The notes: generated from the letters alone by a model not told the origin. Shown: positions 35,612 through 44,166, numbered from the stretch's first letter. The stretch: 48,588 nt of DNA from Clostridium puniceum (GCF_002006345.1 NZ_LZZM01000181.1:1-48588), one strand, 5' to 3'. Translations and numbers: made by a program.

Positions 35612-36508
35612 CTATTCTTTTGATAAGCATTTATATATTTCATCTAAATTATATTTAATTGCTTTTATATAATCTTTATCATCTTCCTTAGATTCTAACG
35701 TCAATATTGGAACAACCTCTGCTCCAACTTCTTTTGCTAAGGTTTGTGATACTTTAGGGCTTGCTAAAGACTCTGAGAAAACAGTCTTTATATTATTTTC
35801 TTTGCAGAACTTAACTAAATCTTCTAGCTGCTTTGGTGTTGGTTCTCCTTCAGCAAATAAATTTTCTACTGATTTTTGATTTAAGCCAAAATCTCTACAT
35901 AAATATCCAAAGGCAGCATGTCCTGTTACAAAATTCTTTTTATTTAATGCATCAAACTTAGGTTTATATTCATTATATACATTTTCTAATTCTTCTTTAA
36001 ACTTTTTATAATTTTCTTCGTAATAGTCTTTATTCTTTTCATCTAACTTAACAAGAGTATTTTTTATGTTTTCAGATTGTATTTCTGCATTTTTTACACT
36101 TAGCCAAATATGAGGATCAACGGCATCTTCTTCTTTTCTAACTTCAACACCAGTACTTGAATCCAAAATAGTTACGCCTTTATCCTTAATAGCTTCATTA
36201 ACTTGGTCTACCCAGCTTTCCATACCTAATCCATTATAAATAAAAACCTTGCTCTTAGTTAATGTTTCAAAATCTTTAGTTTTAGGTTCATAATCATGTG
36301 GTTCCATATTATCTGGTACTAAACAAGTAACTGTCACTTTGTCTCCAGCTATTTTTTCTGTAAATTCTTTTAGTGGATATATGGAAACAATAATATTTAA
36401 TTTATCATCTGCTATATTTTGGGTTGTAGTTTCAGTCTTAGCGTTACACCCTATTAACATAACCCCTGTTAAAATAGCTAAAACTCCTGAAATAATTTTC
36501 TTTTTCAT
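35612..36508 (-). CDS. Zinc/manganese ABC transporter substrate-binding lipoprotein (ZnuA-like)
   Basis: 298 residues from ATG 36508, with GGAGG 6 bases upstream; an open extension further upstream covers the promoter. Lipoprotein signal with lipobox LIGC (C21). Cluster A-I metal ligands H71 (MEPHDYEP), H133 (DPHIWLS) and H197 (TGHAAFGY) are present, with a late Asp near 279 as likely fourth. There is no His-rich loop between H71 and H133, unlike classical ZnuA. It delivers metal to a ZnuBC permease, but no such genes are in this window, so it is an orphan. A strong promoter and 10-bp direct repeats lie upstream. Confidence 0.9.
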   Translation of the reverse strand: MKKKIISGVLAILTGVMLIGCNAKTETTTQNIADDKLNIIVSIYPLKEFTEKIAGDKVTVTCLVPDNMEPHDYEPKTKDFETLTKSKVFIYNGLGMESWVDQVNEAIKDKGVTILDSSTGVEVRKEEDAVDPHIWLSVKNAEIQSENIKNTLVKLDEKNKDYYEENYKKFKEELENVYNEYKPKFDALNKKNFVTGHAAFGYLCRDFGLNQKSVENLFAEGEPTPKQLEDLVKFCKENNIKTVFSESLASPKVSQTLAKEVGAEVVPILTLESKEDDKDYIKAIKYNLDEIYKCLSKE

Positions 36509-36520
36509 ATTATACCTCCG

Positions 36521-36546
36521 TATTTGCATTTGATTTGCATTTGCAA
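36521..36546 (-). promoter_or_regulatory. Direct repeats AAATGCAAAT, candidate operator
   Basis: On the minus strand AAATGCAAAT occurs twice (36532-36541 and 36521-36530), 11 bases apart, preceded by another TTGCA. The array lies between the predicted transcription start and the ribosome site of the metal-binding lipoprotein gene, a typical repressor position. It does not match the Zur, Fur, MntR or AdcR consensus known to me. Confidence 0.45.
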
Positions 36547-36557
36547 CTCTGTTTATA

Positions 36558-36586
36558 ATATTACTTTTATTATTCAAATATGTCAA
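36558..36586 (-). promoter_or_regulatory. Promoter of the metal-binding lipoprotein gene
   Basis: On the minus strand a perfect -35 TTGACA (36581-36586) is followed after exactly 17 bases by TAATAT (36558-36563). The expected start is about 45 bases before the ATG. Confidence 0.65.
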
Positions 36587-36780
36587 GATGAAGGATACAT
36601 TAAATAAAAATTTTATCTCAGCTCTAATCTAAATTTAAATTCACTTTTTTATTTTTAGTTTATATTTATCTGGTCAGTAATTGATATTTTAAAATTTATG
36701 CAAACAACTTCTTTTTTAATAATGTATAAAAAATAATATCAACTGCTATTACATACGAATTCTCATCAATCTATAGAACA

Positions 36781-39525
36781 TTACTTTAACAGTACTATAT
36801 TATATTCATAGGAATTATTATCTAAAATCTTCTGCTCCACTTCCTGGCAGGTAAATAAAATCACTTGAGCAAAACCTTCCTCAATTAAAAGTTCTAAAGC
36901 TTTTTTTCTCCTGTCATCATCATATTGTACAAAAGCATCATCTAAAAATATTGGGACTTCTTTATTTTTAAATAACATGTTTATAAAAGATAATCTTAAC
37001 GCTAAGTATAATTGGTCTTTAGCTCCATTACTCAGTATATCTCCATCAAAGAGCATTCCATTATTTCTCACCTTTAGCTTATAATCTTCAGCTATTTTAG
37101 CATCTTCATAGCCGCCATCTGTTAATAAATTAAATTTCTTTACAACTTTTCTATTTAAATCTGGACCAACATTTTTTCTAATTTCATCAAAAGATTCTTG
37201 AAATAAGTCCCTTGCTAAATTCAAGGCTTTAAATTCCTTCTCTAACTTTGTAATTCTTTCCTCATTAATTAATATGTCTTCCTCTATTTCTGGAATTTCT
37301 CTCTTCCCTAAAAATCTTTTTTCTATAAGATGCTCCAAATCTTTTATTTCTTTTTCTTCCCTCAATAATTCATTTGACTGATTTCTAATTTCAACATCTA
37401 TTTCTTCCTCTGATTCATAAGAATAATTTATGTCTTGACTTATTATCTGCTTCATTTCCTTTTTGATTTCATCTATATTTCTATCCTTAAGCAAAACCTT
37501 ATAAGTTTCTTCTACACTTTCAAGAGCACTTTTTATTTCCTTCATTTGATTCATTTTGTCTTTATATTCTTTTAACTTAACGTGCATATCTGCTATTTGT
37601 ATATCTTCTAAACCAAGTATAGAAACTTTTTTTCTTATTTCTTCTTCTTTATCAGCTAGCTGCTCATTAATATTTTCTATTTCTTTCTTAATTCCATCAA
37701 ATTCATATTCATTTCTATTTATGTTTGATTTTAATTCTTCATAAATCTCAACTTGTTCTAATACTTCCTCCAAGGATTGGCAACCTAATACATTATATAA
37801 GGAGGCTATTACACCTTTATTTCTATTATAATTTGTTTTCAAATTAGTAATATCATACTTATTGATTTCCTCTTCCTTATTTTTGATAATTAACATCATA
37901 TTATCTTTATAGCTTTTGTATTTATCATATTGAGTAAGCTTATTAATAAATTCCTCATAACTTGCAGCTTTAGTTTCATTAAGATATAAATTTAATTTAT
38001 CTTCACATTCTGTAATTTTTTCTTTTAAACTTTCAATTGCTTCATTGTTATTTTTAATAATATCTATATTTTTTATTTCTAAAGAATATCTCAAATATAA
38101 TCTAATTAATAAAATAAATACAGGAATACTTATTATAACAACAGGAATTATCTGCTTTAGAGCTGAATAAATAAAAATCAAACTGCTAATAAAGCCCGCT
38201 AAGTAAACAGCTTTTATTTTTTTATCAATATTCTTTAAGCTACCTTTTATTTTAGTGTAACCTTGATTTTCTATTTTATATTTTAATTCCTTTAGACCTT
38301 CTTTATAAAAATCCAGTAATTCTTCTATTTCACTTCTATGTTTTTCTATAAATTCTAAATTACCAATACTACTCCCCTGCTTATTAATATCCATTTTAAA
38401 TCTAGAAATTGAATTTTGAATATTAACAATATCGTTTAGCTTTTCTTCTAAATTCTTTTGGTCAATTTTCAAAGAATATATTTTTTCTTTAATATTATTT
38501 CCCATAGAAGATATAACCCTATAATTCTTAACATTTTCAGTCTTTTCCTTTAATGCTTCCTGAAGCTCATAAAATTTATTCATCTTTTCTTGTTTTATAT
38601 CTAATAAACTTAAATATCTTGAACACTTTTCATCAATTTCTTCTAAAAACTCAAAGGTTATATAATCCTCGCCTTTTTTTAGCTCTTCACTGATAGCTTC
38701 CTGCTTTCTTTTTAATTCCTCACCTTTTATTAAATAATTGCTAATTTCCTTATAATCCTTTTGAAGCTTTATCTTTTTCACATATTTTTTATATAAGTCT
38801 AATTTTTGAATTTGTTCTTTTATATTTATTTTGCATTGTTTCTTCTTTAATAAGCTTTCCTCATTATCAACATTTTCTTCTGCTAATTTATAAGCTTCCC
38901 ATAACTCAGCTTTAAGAGAATTGTGATTTTCTTTTAATAAATCAAGCTCTCCGCCTTTTCTAGTAGCCACTAATTGCTTTTTTCTTTTTTCCAGCTTTTC
39001 AATAACCTTTCTTACTGAAGTATTTTCATCTCCAGAATTATATATATTAGTTATCTTTTCCATGATTTCTTCTTCTTTATCCTTTGAAACCATTACCCCT
39101 AGCTGGCTTATAAATAAAGTCTTAACAAAAGTTGCCAAATTTATACCAAAAAAATATTTTCCTGGTTCATTTTTATGTTCAATTTCTACTATTTCTCCAG
39201 TTATCTCATCAAGAATTTCGCAAGTATCTTCTTTTTTGCTCATTCCAAAGCTTCTTTTTATAATATAACTTTTTCCTTTAAAATCTATTAAAAGTTCGCC
39301 AGAAATCCTCTCTCCAGTTAAAGGTAAGTATTTTTTTCGCTCACTATCTCTGCCCCTTGAATTATCAATTCCATATAACCAAATTTTTATAAAATTTTCT
39401 ATGGAGCTTTTACCTTGCTCATTTTTGCCATAAATTAAATTAAACCCTTTGGTGAAATCTAAACTCTTTCCCTTTATTCCAGCAAAGAATTCAATATTAA
39501 CTTTCTTAATTAATATATCATTCAT
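36781..39525 (-). CDS. yhaN: YhaN-like SbcC/Rad50-type ATPase with membrane hairpin in the coiled coil
   Basis: 914 residues. N-terminal Walker A YGKNEQGKSS (33-41), long coiled coils, and a hydrophobic hairpin in the middle (AGFISSLIFIYSA ... IPVVIISIPVFILLIRLYL) where Rad50 has its zinc hook. The C-terminal signature is LSNGAKDQLYLALRLSF, with Walker B PIFLDDAFVQYDDDR. This layout matches Bacillus YhaN rather than SbcC. With YhaO it probably forms an Mre11-Rad50-like nuclease for DNA end processing, perhaps at the membrane. It overlaps the yhaO stop by 8 bases (coupled translation). Confidence 0.87.
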   Translation of the reverse strand: MNDILIKKVNIEFFAGIKGKSLDFTKGFNLIYGKNEQGKSSIENFIKIWLYGIDNSRGRDSERKKYLPLTGERISGELLIDFKGKSYIIKRSFGMSKKEDTCEILDEITGEIVEIEHKNEPGKYFFGINLATFVKTLFISQLGVMVSKDKEEEIMEKITNIYNSGDENTSVRKVIEKLEKRKKQLVATRKGGELDLLKENHNSLKAELWEAYKLAEENVDNEESLLKKKQCKINIKEQIQKLDLYKKYVKKIKLQKDYKEISNYLIKGEELKRKQEAISEELKKGEDYITFEFLEEIDEKCSRYLSLLDIKQEKMNKFYELQEALKEKTENVKNYRVISSMGNNIKEKIYSLKIDQKNLEEKLNDIVNIQNSISRFKMDINKQGSSIGNLEFIEKHRSEIEELLDFYKEGLKELKYKIENQGYTKIKGSLKNIDKKIKAVYLAGFISSLIFIYSALKQIIPVVIISIPVFILLIRLYLRYSLEIKNIDIIKNNNEAIESLKEKITECEDKLNLYLNETKAASYEEFINKLTQYDKYKSYKDNMMLIIKNKEEEINKYDITNLKTNYNRNKGVIASLYNVLGCQSLEEVLEQVEIYEELKSNINRNEYEFDGIKKEIENINEQLADKEEEIRKKVSILGLEDIQIADMHVKLKEYKDKMNQMKEIKSALESVEETYKVLLKDRNIDEIKKEMKQIISQDINYSYESEEEIDVEIRNQSNELLREEKEIKDLEHLIEKRFLGKREIPEIEEDILINEERITKLEKEFKALNLARDLFQESFDEIRKNVGPDLNRKVVKKFNLLTDGGYEDAKIAEDYKLKVRNNGMLFDGDILSNGAKDQLYLALRLSFINMLFKNKEVPIFLDDAFVQYDDDRRKKALELLIEEGFAQVILFTCQEVEQKILDNNSYEYNIVLLK

Positions 39526-40648
39526 AAATCTTTACCTCTTCACCTGAAATACTTTGAAGTCCTATCTTTAGTGCTAAAGTTATAATTTCTCTTTCCTCTT
39601 CTGTTTCTGCATTTTCTAGTTTTTCATATATTTTTTTAGCAAAGATACTCTTTAAAGAATATCCTTCAATTAATTTGTTTATATCTACTTTAATTTCACT
39701 TCTATCTATAATTTTTACAAAATAAAATTCATCCTTAAGTAATTGTTCTAAAAACTCTTCATTTAATGTGAATTCTTCGCTTACTTCTCCTATTAAAATT
39801 ATCTTATAAAAATTATTTTTTCTATCGTCAATTTGGATTTCATTAATAATCTTATTTTTAACTTCATTATATCCAAAACAGCCCTTAATATTTATTTGTT
39901 TTTCATAATAATTTCTAATTGAGGTTCTAATAAAGCTGCCTTCTAAAAATTTATTTTGAAGTTCTATTAAAACTATGCCCTTATCCTCAAGCTCATCAAA
40001 ACCTCTCCCTTGAGGACATCCACTATAACTGTAATAGGTGTTTTCAATCTTCTTTATCTCTGAAAACTTATGTCTATGCCCTAACGCTATATAATCCACA
40101 TTAGATTTACCTATCTCTTCTTCTGTAATTGGATTATAATCATTTCTATCTTGAGTATTTGTAATTTCACCATGAAGAACCATTATGTTATTATAACCTT
40201 CTACTCTTTTAACATCTTTTAATAGAGACTTATTTACATGAGAAGTATTAAAACCAGCTCCCCAAACTACAGTGTCCAAATCCTTCAATATTATGCTTTT
40301 CATGCTTCCATTAAAGATATAAACATTTTCAGGCCATTCTACAATACTATAAAAAGATTTTTCATTAATTGGATCATGATTTCCTGGGCTTATAAATACC
40401 CTTACTTTACTTATACTCTCAAAACAATTTTTTATAAAATAAAGTGTAGTTTTATTTACAGATAAATTATCAAATATATCACCTGAAATTAAAAGAATAT
40501 CTATTTCTTTTTCTAAGGTTATTTTTATTATTTTTTCAAAAACCTGCTTTAATTCTTCTTTGCTTTTTAAAGCTTCTTTTGGTGTCATTCCACTAAAGGG
40601 AGTATCAAAATGTACATCTGCGGTATGTAAAATTTTAATTTTTTTCAT
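39518..40648 (-). CDS. yhaO: YhaO-like Mre11/SbcD-type metallophosphoesterase
   Basis: 376 residues from ATG 40648, with AGGTGAT upstream; an in-frame GTG three codons earlier lies in that site. Phosphoesterase motifs run in order: LHTADVHFD, LISGDIFDN, SPGNHDP, VLHGE, ALGHRHKF. This is the Mre11/SbcD nuclease fold with a two-metal centre. The C-terminal part is a capping/binding region. First gene of yhaO-yhaN; upstream DNA carries degenerate ~30-bp repeats. Confidence 0.9.
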   Translation of the reverse strand: MKKIKILHTADVHFDTPFSGMTPKEALKSKEELKQVFEKIIKITLEKEIDILLISGDIFDNLSVNKTTLYFIKNCFESISKVRVFISPGNHDPINEKSFYSIVEWPENVYIFNGSMKSIILKDLDTVVWGAGFNTSHVNKSLLKDVKRVEGYNNIMVLHGEITNTQDRNDYNPITEEEIGKSNVDYIALGHRHKFSEIKKIENTYYSYSGCPQGRGFDELEDKGIVLIELQNKFLEGSFIRTSIRNYYEKQINIKGCFGYNEVKNKIINEIQIDDRKNNFYKIILIGEVSEEFTLNEEFLEQLLKDEFYFVKIIDRSEIKVDINKLIEGYSLKSIFAKKIYEKLENAETEEEREIITLALKIGLQSISGEEVKIYE

Positions 40649-40661
40649 ATTAATCACCTAT

Positions 40662-40812
40662 AATTAATTTTTTATAATCTTATTTTAACTTTAATTAATT
40701 TTATAACTTGATTTTTATTTTGATTAATTTTTTTGTACTTTCACTTTTATTACAATTATTTTTTATAATCTCATTTTGAATTTTATTTTACTTTTATAAC
40801 CTCAAGTTCTGT
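40662..40812. repeat. Five degenerate ~30-bp tandem units
   Basis: Units begin near 40662, 40693, 40722, 40753 and 40784 (steps of 31, 29, 31 and 31). Each starts with a form of AATTAATTTTTT and ends with a T-rich CTTATTTT-like part. The copies are diverged, and AT-richness makes chance similarity possible, but the even phase is notable. Confidence 0.5.
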
Positions 40813-40971
40813 TTTTTAATTCCAATCACGAACCTTTGTTCTAATTCTATCACGAAATTAGTAAAGAGTCCAAAAGGATTGTCTACTTATTCTAATCTTA
40901 TTACTATGTTAGAGTCTTTTGATTTCCTTTTGTTTCAAATATTTTCTTTTTTAATTTTTTGAAGACAAAAA

Positions 40972-41039
40972 AGAGATAATATTACCTATCAGAAACATTA
41001 CCTCGTATCATTGTAAGAAAGTCACAAACTCAGATCTCT
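40972..41039 (-). terminator. Weak terminator candidate of the LytTR operon
   Basis: On the minus strand AGAGAT (41034-41039) can pair with ATCTCT (40972-40977), followed by TTTTTTG. The loop is long (~56 bases) and contains two GGTAAT words, so this is uncertain. Confidence 0.35.
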
Positions 41040-41052
41040 CTTAATCTGTTAT

Positions 41053-41487
41053 TTAGCTTTTTCTTATTAGCTGCTTTTTCTTACTTACAAGTTTTGAATT
41101 AAAATCTAAATATCTTTTGTATGAATAATAACAAAAACTCATTCCCAAAAGCTCTGCAGTTATTAAAATTGATATCAATTCCACAATTGATATAACAGAT
41201 TTATCAATAACATAATTATAAATGGATGGCATGCAGGAAATAACTCCTATTAATCCAAATACAGATATAAACGCTACTATTACATTCTTTTGCTTTATTG
41301 CAATCAGATAAATGAAAACAAGTCTTGAAATTGTACCAATAACTCCTCCAAGGATGGAAGAGAAAATCAGCATCCCAACATTTTTTCCGTTTATATTTAT
41401 TACAATTATTTGAATCATACCAGCAAATAACCCAATAAACATGGATATTAATAAATTAAATAATAAATCTTTAAAATTCTGTTTCAT
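41053..41487 (-). CDS. DUF3021-like four-helix membrane protein
   Basis: 144 residues with four membrane helices and a short basic C-terminal tail (YKRYLDFNSKLVSKKKQ). Length, topology and position right after a LytTR regulator match DUF3021 proteins, which often pair with LytTR genes and are thought to modulate them. GAGGTG lies 8 bases before ATG 41487, 12 bases after the LytTR stop. Last gene of the operon. Family assignment is by pattern and context. Confidence 0.65.
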   Translation of the reverse strand: MKQNFKDLLFNLLISMFIGLFAGMIQIIVININGKNVGMLIFSSILGGVIGTISRLVFIYLIAIKQKNVIVAFISVFGLIGVISCMPSIYNYVIDKSVISIVELISILITAELLGMSFCYYSYKRYLDFNSKLVSKKKQLIRKS

Positions 41488-41499
41488 AATTAATTCACC

Positions 41500-42048
41500 T
41501 CAAAACCCAAGATATTTTTTGAAATTATTTAAATACTTTCGTGTAACATAAACCTCTTCATTTATATCAATAAGCTTTAATATAAGCTTACTATTAAACC
41601 ATGAAATGATTCGGTCTACTTTTACAATATTTACAACGAAACATTTACTTACTCTTATGAACCCCTTGTTTTCCAGTCTTTCTTCTAATTCATAAAGCTT
41701 TTCCTTTACCTTATATCTTTTGTCCTTTGTCCTACAAAAAACATCATTGCCCATTGCTTCAAAGTAATATATGTTATCATAACTTAGTATTTTGAGCTCA
41801 TCCTCCTCACATCTTCCTGTGATTATATTTTTAGCTTCCTCTTTACTTCCTGATATCTTATCTAAATAATTAATTAAAACATTTATTGTTTCCACACTGA
41901 AATATATGCCTATTTTTCCATTCTTTAAATCAAATCCTTTTTCAATTATACACACATCAGTATTTTCACTAATTTTTATTTTACGGTTTGCAAGGATTTC
42001 TTCTAACATCCTCCTTAGGTTTTCACTGCAAATTAATTCTACTTCCAT
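41500..42048 (-). CDS. LytTR-family DNA-binding regulator
   Basis: 182 residues. The C-terminal ~100 residues are a LytTR domain (ILSYDNIYYFEAMGNDVFCRTKDKRYKVKEKLYELEERL ... FIRVSKCFVVNIVKVDRIISWFNSKLILKL ... VYVTRKYLNNFKKYL). The N-terminal ~75 residues do not keep the Asp residues of a receiver, so it is not an ordinary response regulator. It likely binds the 21-bp-spaced direct repeats upstream of its own operon (44043-44073). GGAGG precedes ATG 42048. Confidence 0.88.
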   Translation of the reverse strand: MEVELICSENLRRMLEEILANRKIKISENTDVCIIEKGFDLKNGKIGIYFSVETINVLINYLDKISGSKEEAKNIITGRCEEDELKILSYDNIYYFEAMGNDVFCRTKDKRYKVKEKLYELEERLENKGFIRVSKCFVVNIVKVDRIISWFNSKLILKLIDINEEVYVTRKYLNNFKKYLGF

Positions 42049-42066
42049 TTAACCTCCCCTTTTACT

Positions 42067-42597
42067 TTAAACTTCAGGAAATGCTCCTGGAATTGTAATA
42101 GATAATATAATTCCTATAACTAATATCATATTCATAATTACAACAGTCATAATATTATGTCCTGTTAATTGTATCATAACATTAATTAAGTAAATTACCG
42201 TCCATATTTTTGTTATTAAAATATTAACTTCTATAAATAGTGGAGATTTTCCGAATTCTTTGTCATATCCACTTCTAGCTTCATACATGGTATAGGGCTT
42301 TCCAAGCATAATTGAAATAAATCCTGTTAACGCTAATACTATATATGAAGTTAAATACTTGTGCTGAAGAACAGAATCAATATTTAAGTAGAAATAAATT
42401 ATGTTAGAAATAGAAAAGTAAGCTAGTAATACTCTAGACATAATTCCTATATTTTTATTTATTATCCCTTTTATAAGCAGCATAAGTACACAAACAAATC
42501 CTAAAACAAGTCCTATTTTACCTTCAATGCTCCATAGAAGTATTAAAGGTAGAAAACCTATTGTTACATTAAAAAATGCTTTCAGACTGCTACTCAT
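42067..42597 (-). CDS. Unrecognised integral membrane protein
   Basis: 176 residues from ATG 42597 (MSSSLKAFF), with AGGAG 8 bases upstream; a TTG eight codons earlier lies within the preceding gene. Five or six membrane helices. A loop KPYTMYEARSGYDKEFGKSPLF between hydrophobic segments is the only distinctive polar part. Similar in feel to septation-protein-A or DUF families, but no firm match. It starts 4 bases after the flavoprotein stop, so it is translationally coupled and may be its membrane partner. Confidence 0.7.
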   Translation of the reverse strand: MSSSLKAFFNVTIGFLPLILLWSIEGKIGLVLGFVCVLMLLIKGIINKNIGIMSRVLLAYFSISNIIYFYLNIDSVLQHKYLTSYIVLALTGFISIMLGKPYTMYEARSGYDKEFGKSPLFIEVNILITKIWTVIYLINVMIQLTGHNIMTVVIMNMILVIGIILSITIPGAFPEV

Positions 42598-42601
42598 AAT
42601 C

Positions 42602-43972
42602 CTATCTCCTACCTTTTTCAAGTATTTTTTTATGATCAGCGATCATAAAATTAATCATATTTTTCTGTACTTCTTGCCTAAATTTTTCTCTTTTCATAAA
42701 ATACCTCATAATTATTCCCTTCATTTTGTTCTTAAAGGATACTTTTTTTAGCATTGCATTTTTCTTATAGTAGTTATAGTCAGCTAAAAAAATAGCTCCC
42801 AAATTTCCCTCTATAGAATCTGCGAATAATTTGTTTGAAGCTATCTCTAAAAAAGTTTCTGGTTTAAAATAATTTCTTTCTGAGTATCTTACACTCATTT
42901 TAGCGAAAGTATATATTTGATTATCTATAGCAGCATTATCTTCAGCTTCATCAGTAACTAATCCAATTAAATTACTTCCTTGAGTATGAAATTCTAATAT
43001 CTGTTTTAAATTCTCATTTTCACTTAAATTGCCTGAAATTATATATCCTATATGCTTGGTTTTGAAGAAAGGAACATGATTATAGCAAAAGCTTCTATCA
43101 TAATAAAGCTTAAAGCGTGAAGATAAATATCTATCTTTTATGGTTCCCGCAAAAATGATTACATCTCCATTCTTAATAATATAATCTAAAAATTCTCTAT
43201 AACCATCTTTATAATCATAAACACATTTATTTTGTGCAGCACACTTGCAACAACCTAGACAAGGCCCCTTTATATCAACTTGATTAAGATTTAGAACTTC
43301 TATTGGATTTTTTATGTGACTTTTATATTTATCTATCATCTCATTAAGATTATAATCTTCTTTTGCTGCATCTGTTAAAATAATTATTTTTTTAGTTGTA
43401 TCAATAAATTTGTCTGTTTCTCCTTTAATGTATTTAAAGGTACTTTTGTTCATTGGCTTAAATAATTTACTAGTTGTTAAGCCTTCCTCAATGTAAGTAA
43501 GTAAATTTTCAAAGAATAATTTAAGTTCCCTTCTTGATTTTTCTTTGGTCAAATCATTCATTTCATGAGATAGATATTCTACATAGTTCATACCTAAGTC
43601 CTCAGCAATTGCTCTGATATAATTGTGTGCATGAATATCTGCATAATGAATAGATGTAGAAAATGCACTAGTATATTTACCTAAAAAATAGCTTTCTAAT
43701 TTATTTTCAAATATTAATTCAATGAATCTTTTATATTGAGAATGTACTAAAGCATGATATAAAGAGAAAGCCCATATAACAGCATCCGCCTCTTGAATCT
43801 TTGTGCACAAAGACTTTAACTTTTCAGTATCTTTTTCATAACCTTTCATTTCTGCAACAATGTGAATATACTGAAATTCATAGTTCTCATAATTTTGTTC
43901 TAAATACTTTATAGACTGCATTGTAACACTTCGCTCTGACTTTGGACTTCCATTTAGAATTATTATTTTCAT
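42602..43972 (-). CDS. Double flavodoxin-fold iron-sulfur flavoprotein
   Basis: 456 residues from ATG 43972, with GGAGG 8 bases upstream; an in-frame GTG three codons earlier touches that site. Two flavodoxin-like modules: the first opens MKIIILNGSPKSERSVT (phosphate loop) and continues AVIWAFSLYHALVHSQYKRFIEL; the second begins near KKIIILTDAA at ~195. The second holds C238, C241, C244 and C250 (C-x2-C-x2-C-x5-C, plus C242), the compact cluster motif of Isf-type iron-sulfur flavoproteins. It likely binds FMN and 4Fe-4S and transfers electrons; partner unknown. First gene of the LytTR operon. Confidence 0.8.
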   Translation of the reverse strand: MKIIILNGSPKSERSVTMQSIKYLEQNYENYEFQYIHIVAEMKGYEKDTEKLKSLCTKIQEADAVIWAFSLYHALVHSQYKRFIELIFENKLESYFLGKYTSAFSTSIHYADIHAHNYIRAIAEDLGMNYVEYLSHEMNDLTKEKSRRELKLFFENLLTYIEEGLTTSKLFKPMNKSTFKYIKGETDKFIDTTKKIIILTDAAKEDYNLNEMIDKYKSHIKNPIEVLNLNQVDIKGPCLGCCKCAAQNKCVYDYKDGYREFLDYIIKNGDVIIFAGTIKDRYLSSRFKLYYDRSFCYNHVPFFKTKHIGYIISGNLSENENLKQILEFHTQGSNLIGLVTDEAEDNAAIDNQIYTFAKMSVRYSERNYFKPETFLEIASNKLFADSIEGNLGAIFLADYNYYKKNAMLKKVSFKNKMKGIIMRYFMKREKFRQEVQKNMINFMIADHKKILEKGRR

Positions 43973-44042
43973 AATTAACACCTCCGACTTTCTATATTTT
44001 TATTTTATTGAAAGATATAAAATAAAACTACACATTTTCTTT

Positions 44043-44073
44043 AAGATGCATTTTAACCCAAACAAGATGCATT
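44043..44073 (-). promoter_or_regulatory. Putative LytTR operator: two 10-bp direct repeats 21 bp apart
   Basis: AATGCATCTT occurs twice on the minus strand (44064-44073 and 44043-44052), start-to-start distance 21 bases, i.e. two helical turns. A TTATAT -10 candidate lies at 44015-44020, so the proximal repeat abuts the -35 position, which is otherwise non-consensus (TCTTAA). This is the arrangement of LytTR-activated promoters such as those bound by AgrA. Confidence 0.6.
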
Positions 44074-44126
44074 AAAAAGCCAAAAATCGAAGTGAATATT
44101 TTTCTTAGTTACTACCTCAAATTTAA

Positions 44127-44162
44127 AAGTCATGAAATAATCCTAATGTTATTCTATGACTT
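44127..44162 (-). terminator. Terminator of the unrecognised 150-residue protein gene
   Basis: AAGTCAT and ATGACTT pair, extended by AATAA/TTATT across a bulge; TTTAAATTT follows on the minus strand. It begins 5 bases after the gene's stop. Confidence 0.6.
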
Positions 44163-44166
44163 GTAG

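Larger units (their letters stand above)
40649..41052. other. Intergenic region with degenerate tandem repeats
   Basis: 404 bases between the yhaO start and the DUF3021-like gene's stop. 40662-40812 is a degenerate array with ~30-base period; 40972-41039 may be a terminator. Similar words CAATCACGAA and CTATCACGAAATTAG occur near 40823-40861. No gene is seen. Confidence 0.5.

Noticed and set aside
36509..36586. Longer start of the metal-binding protein at 36586
   Set aside because: The extra residues cover a near-perfect promoter and hide the lipoprotein signal; GGAGG sits exactly before ATG 36508.
36781..40648. Calling the pair SbcC/SbcD
   Set aside because: The membrane hairpin in the coiled coil and lack of a CxxC hook fit YhaN/YhaO better.
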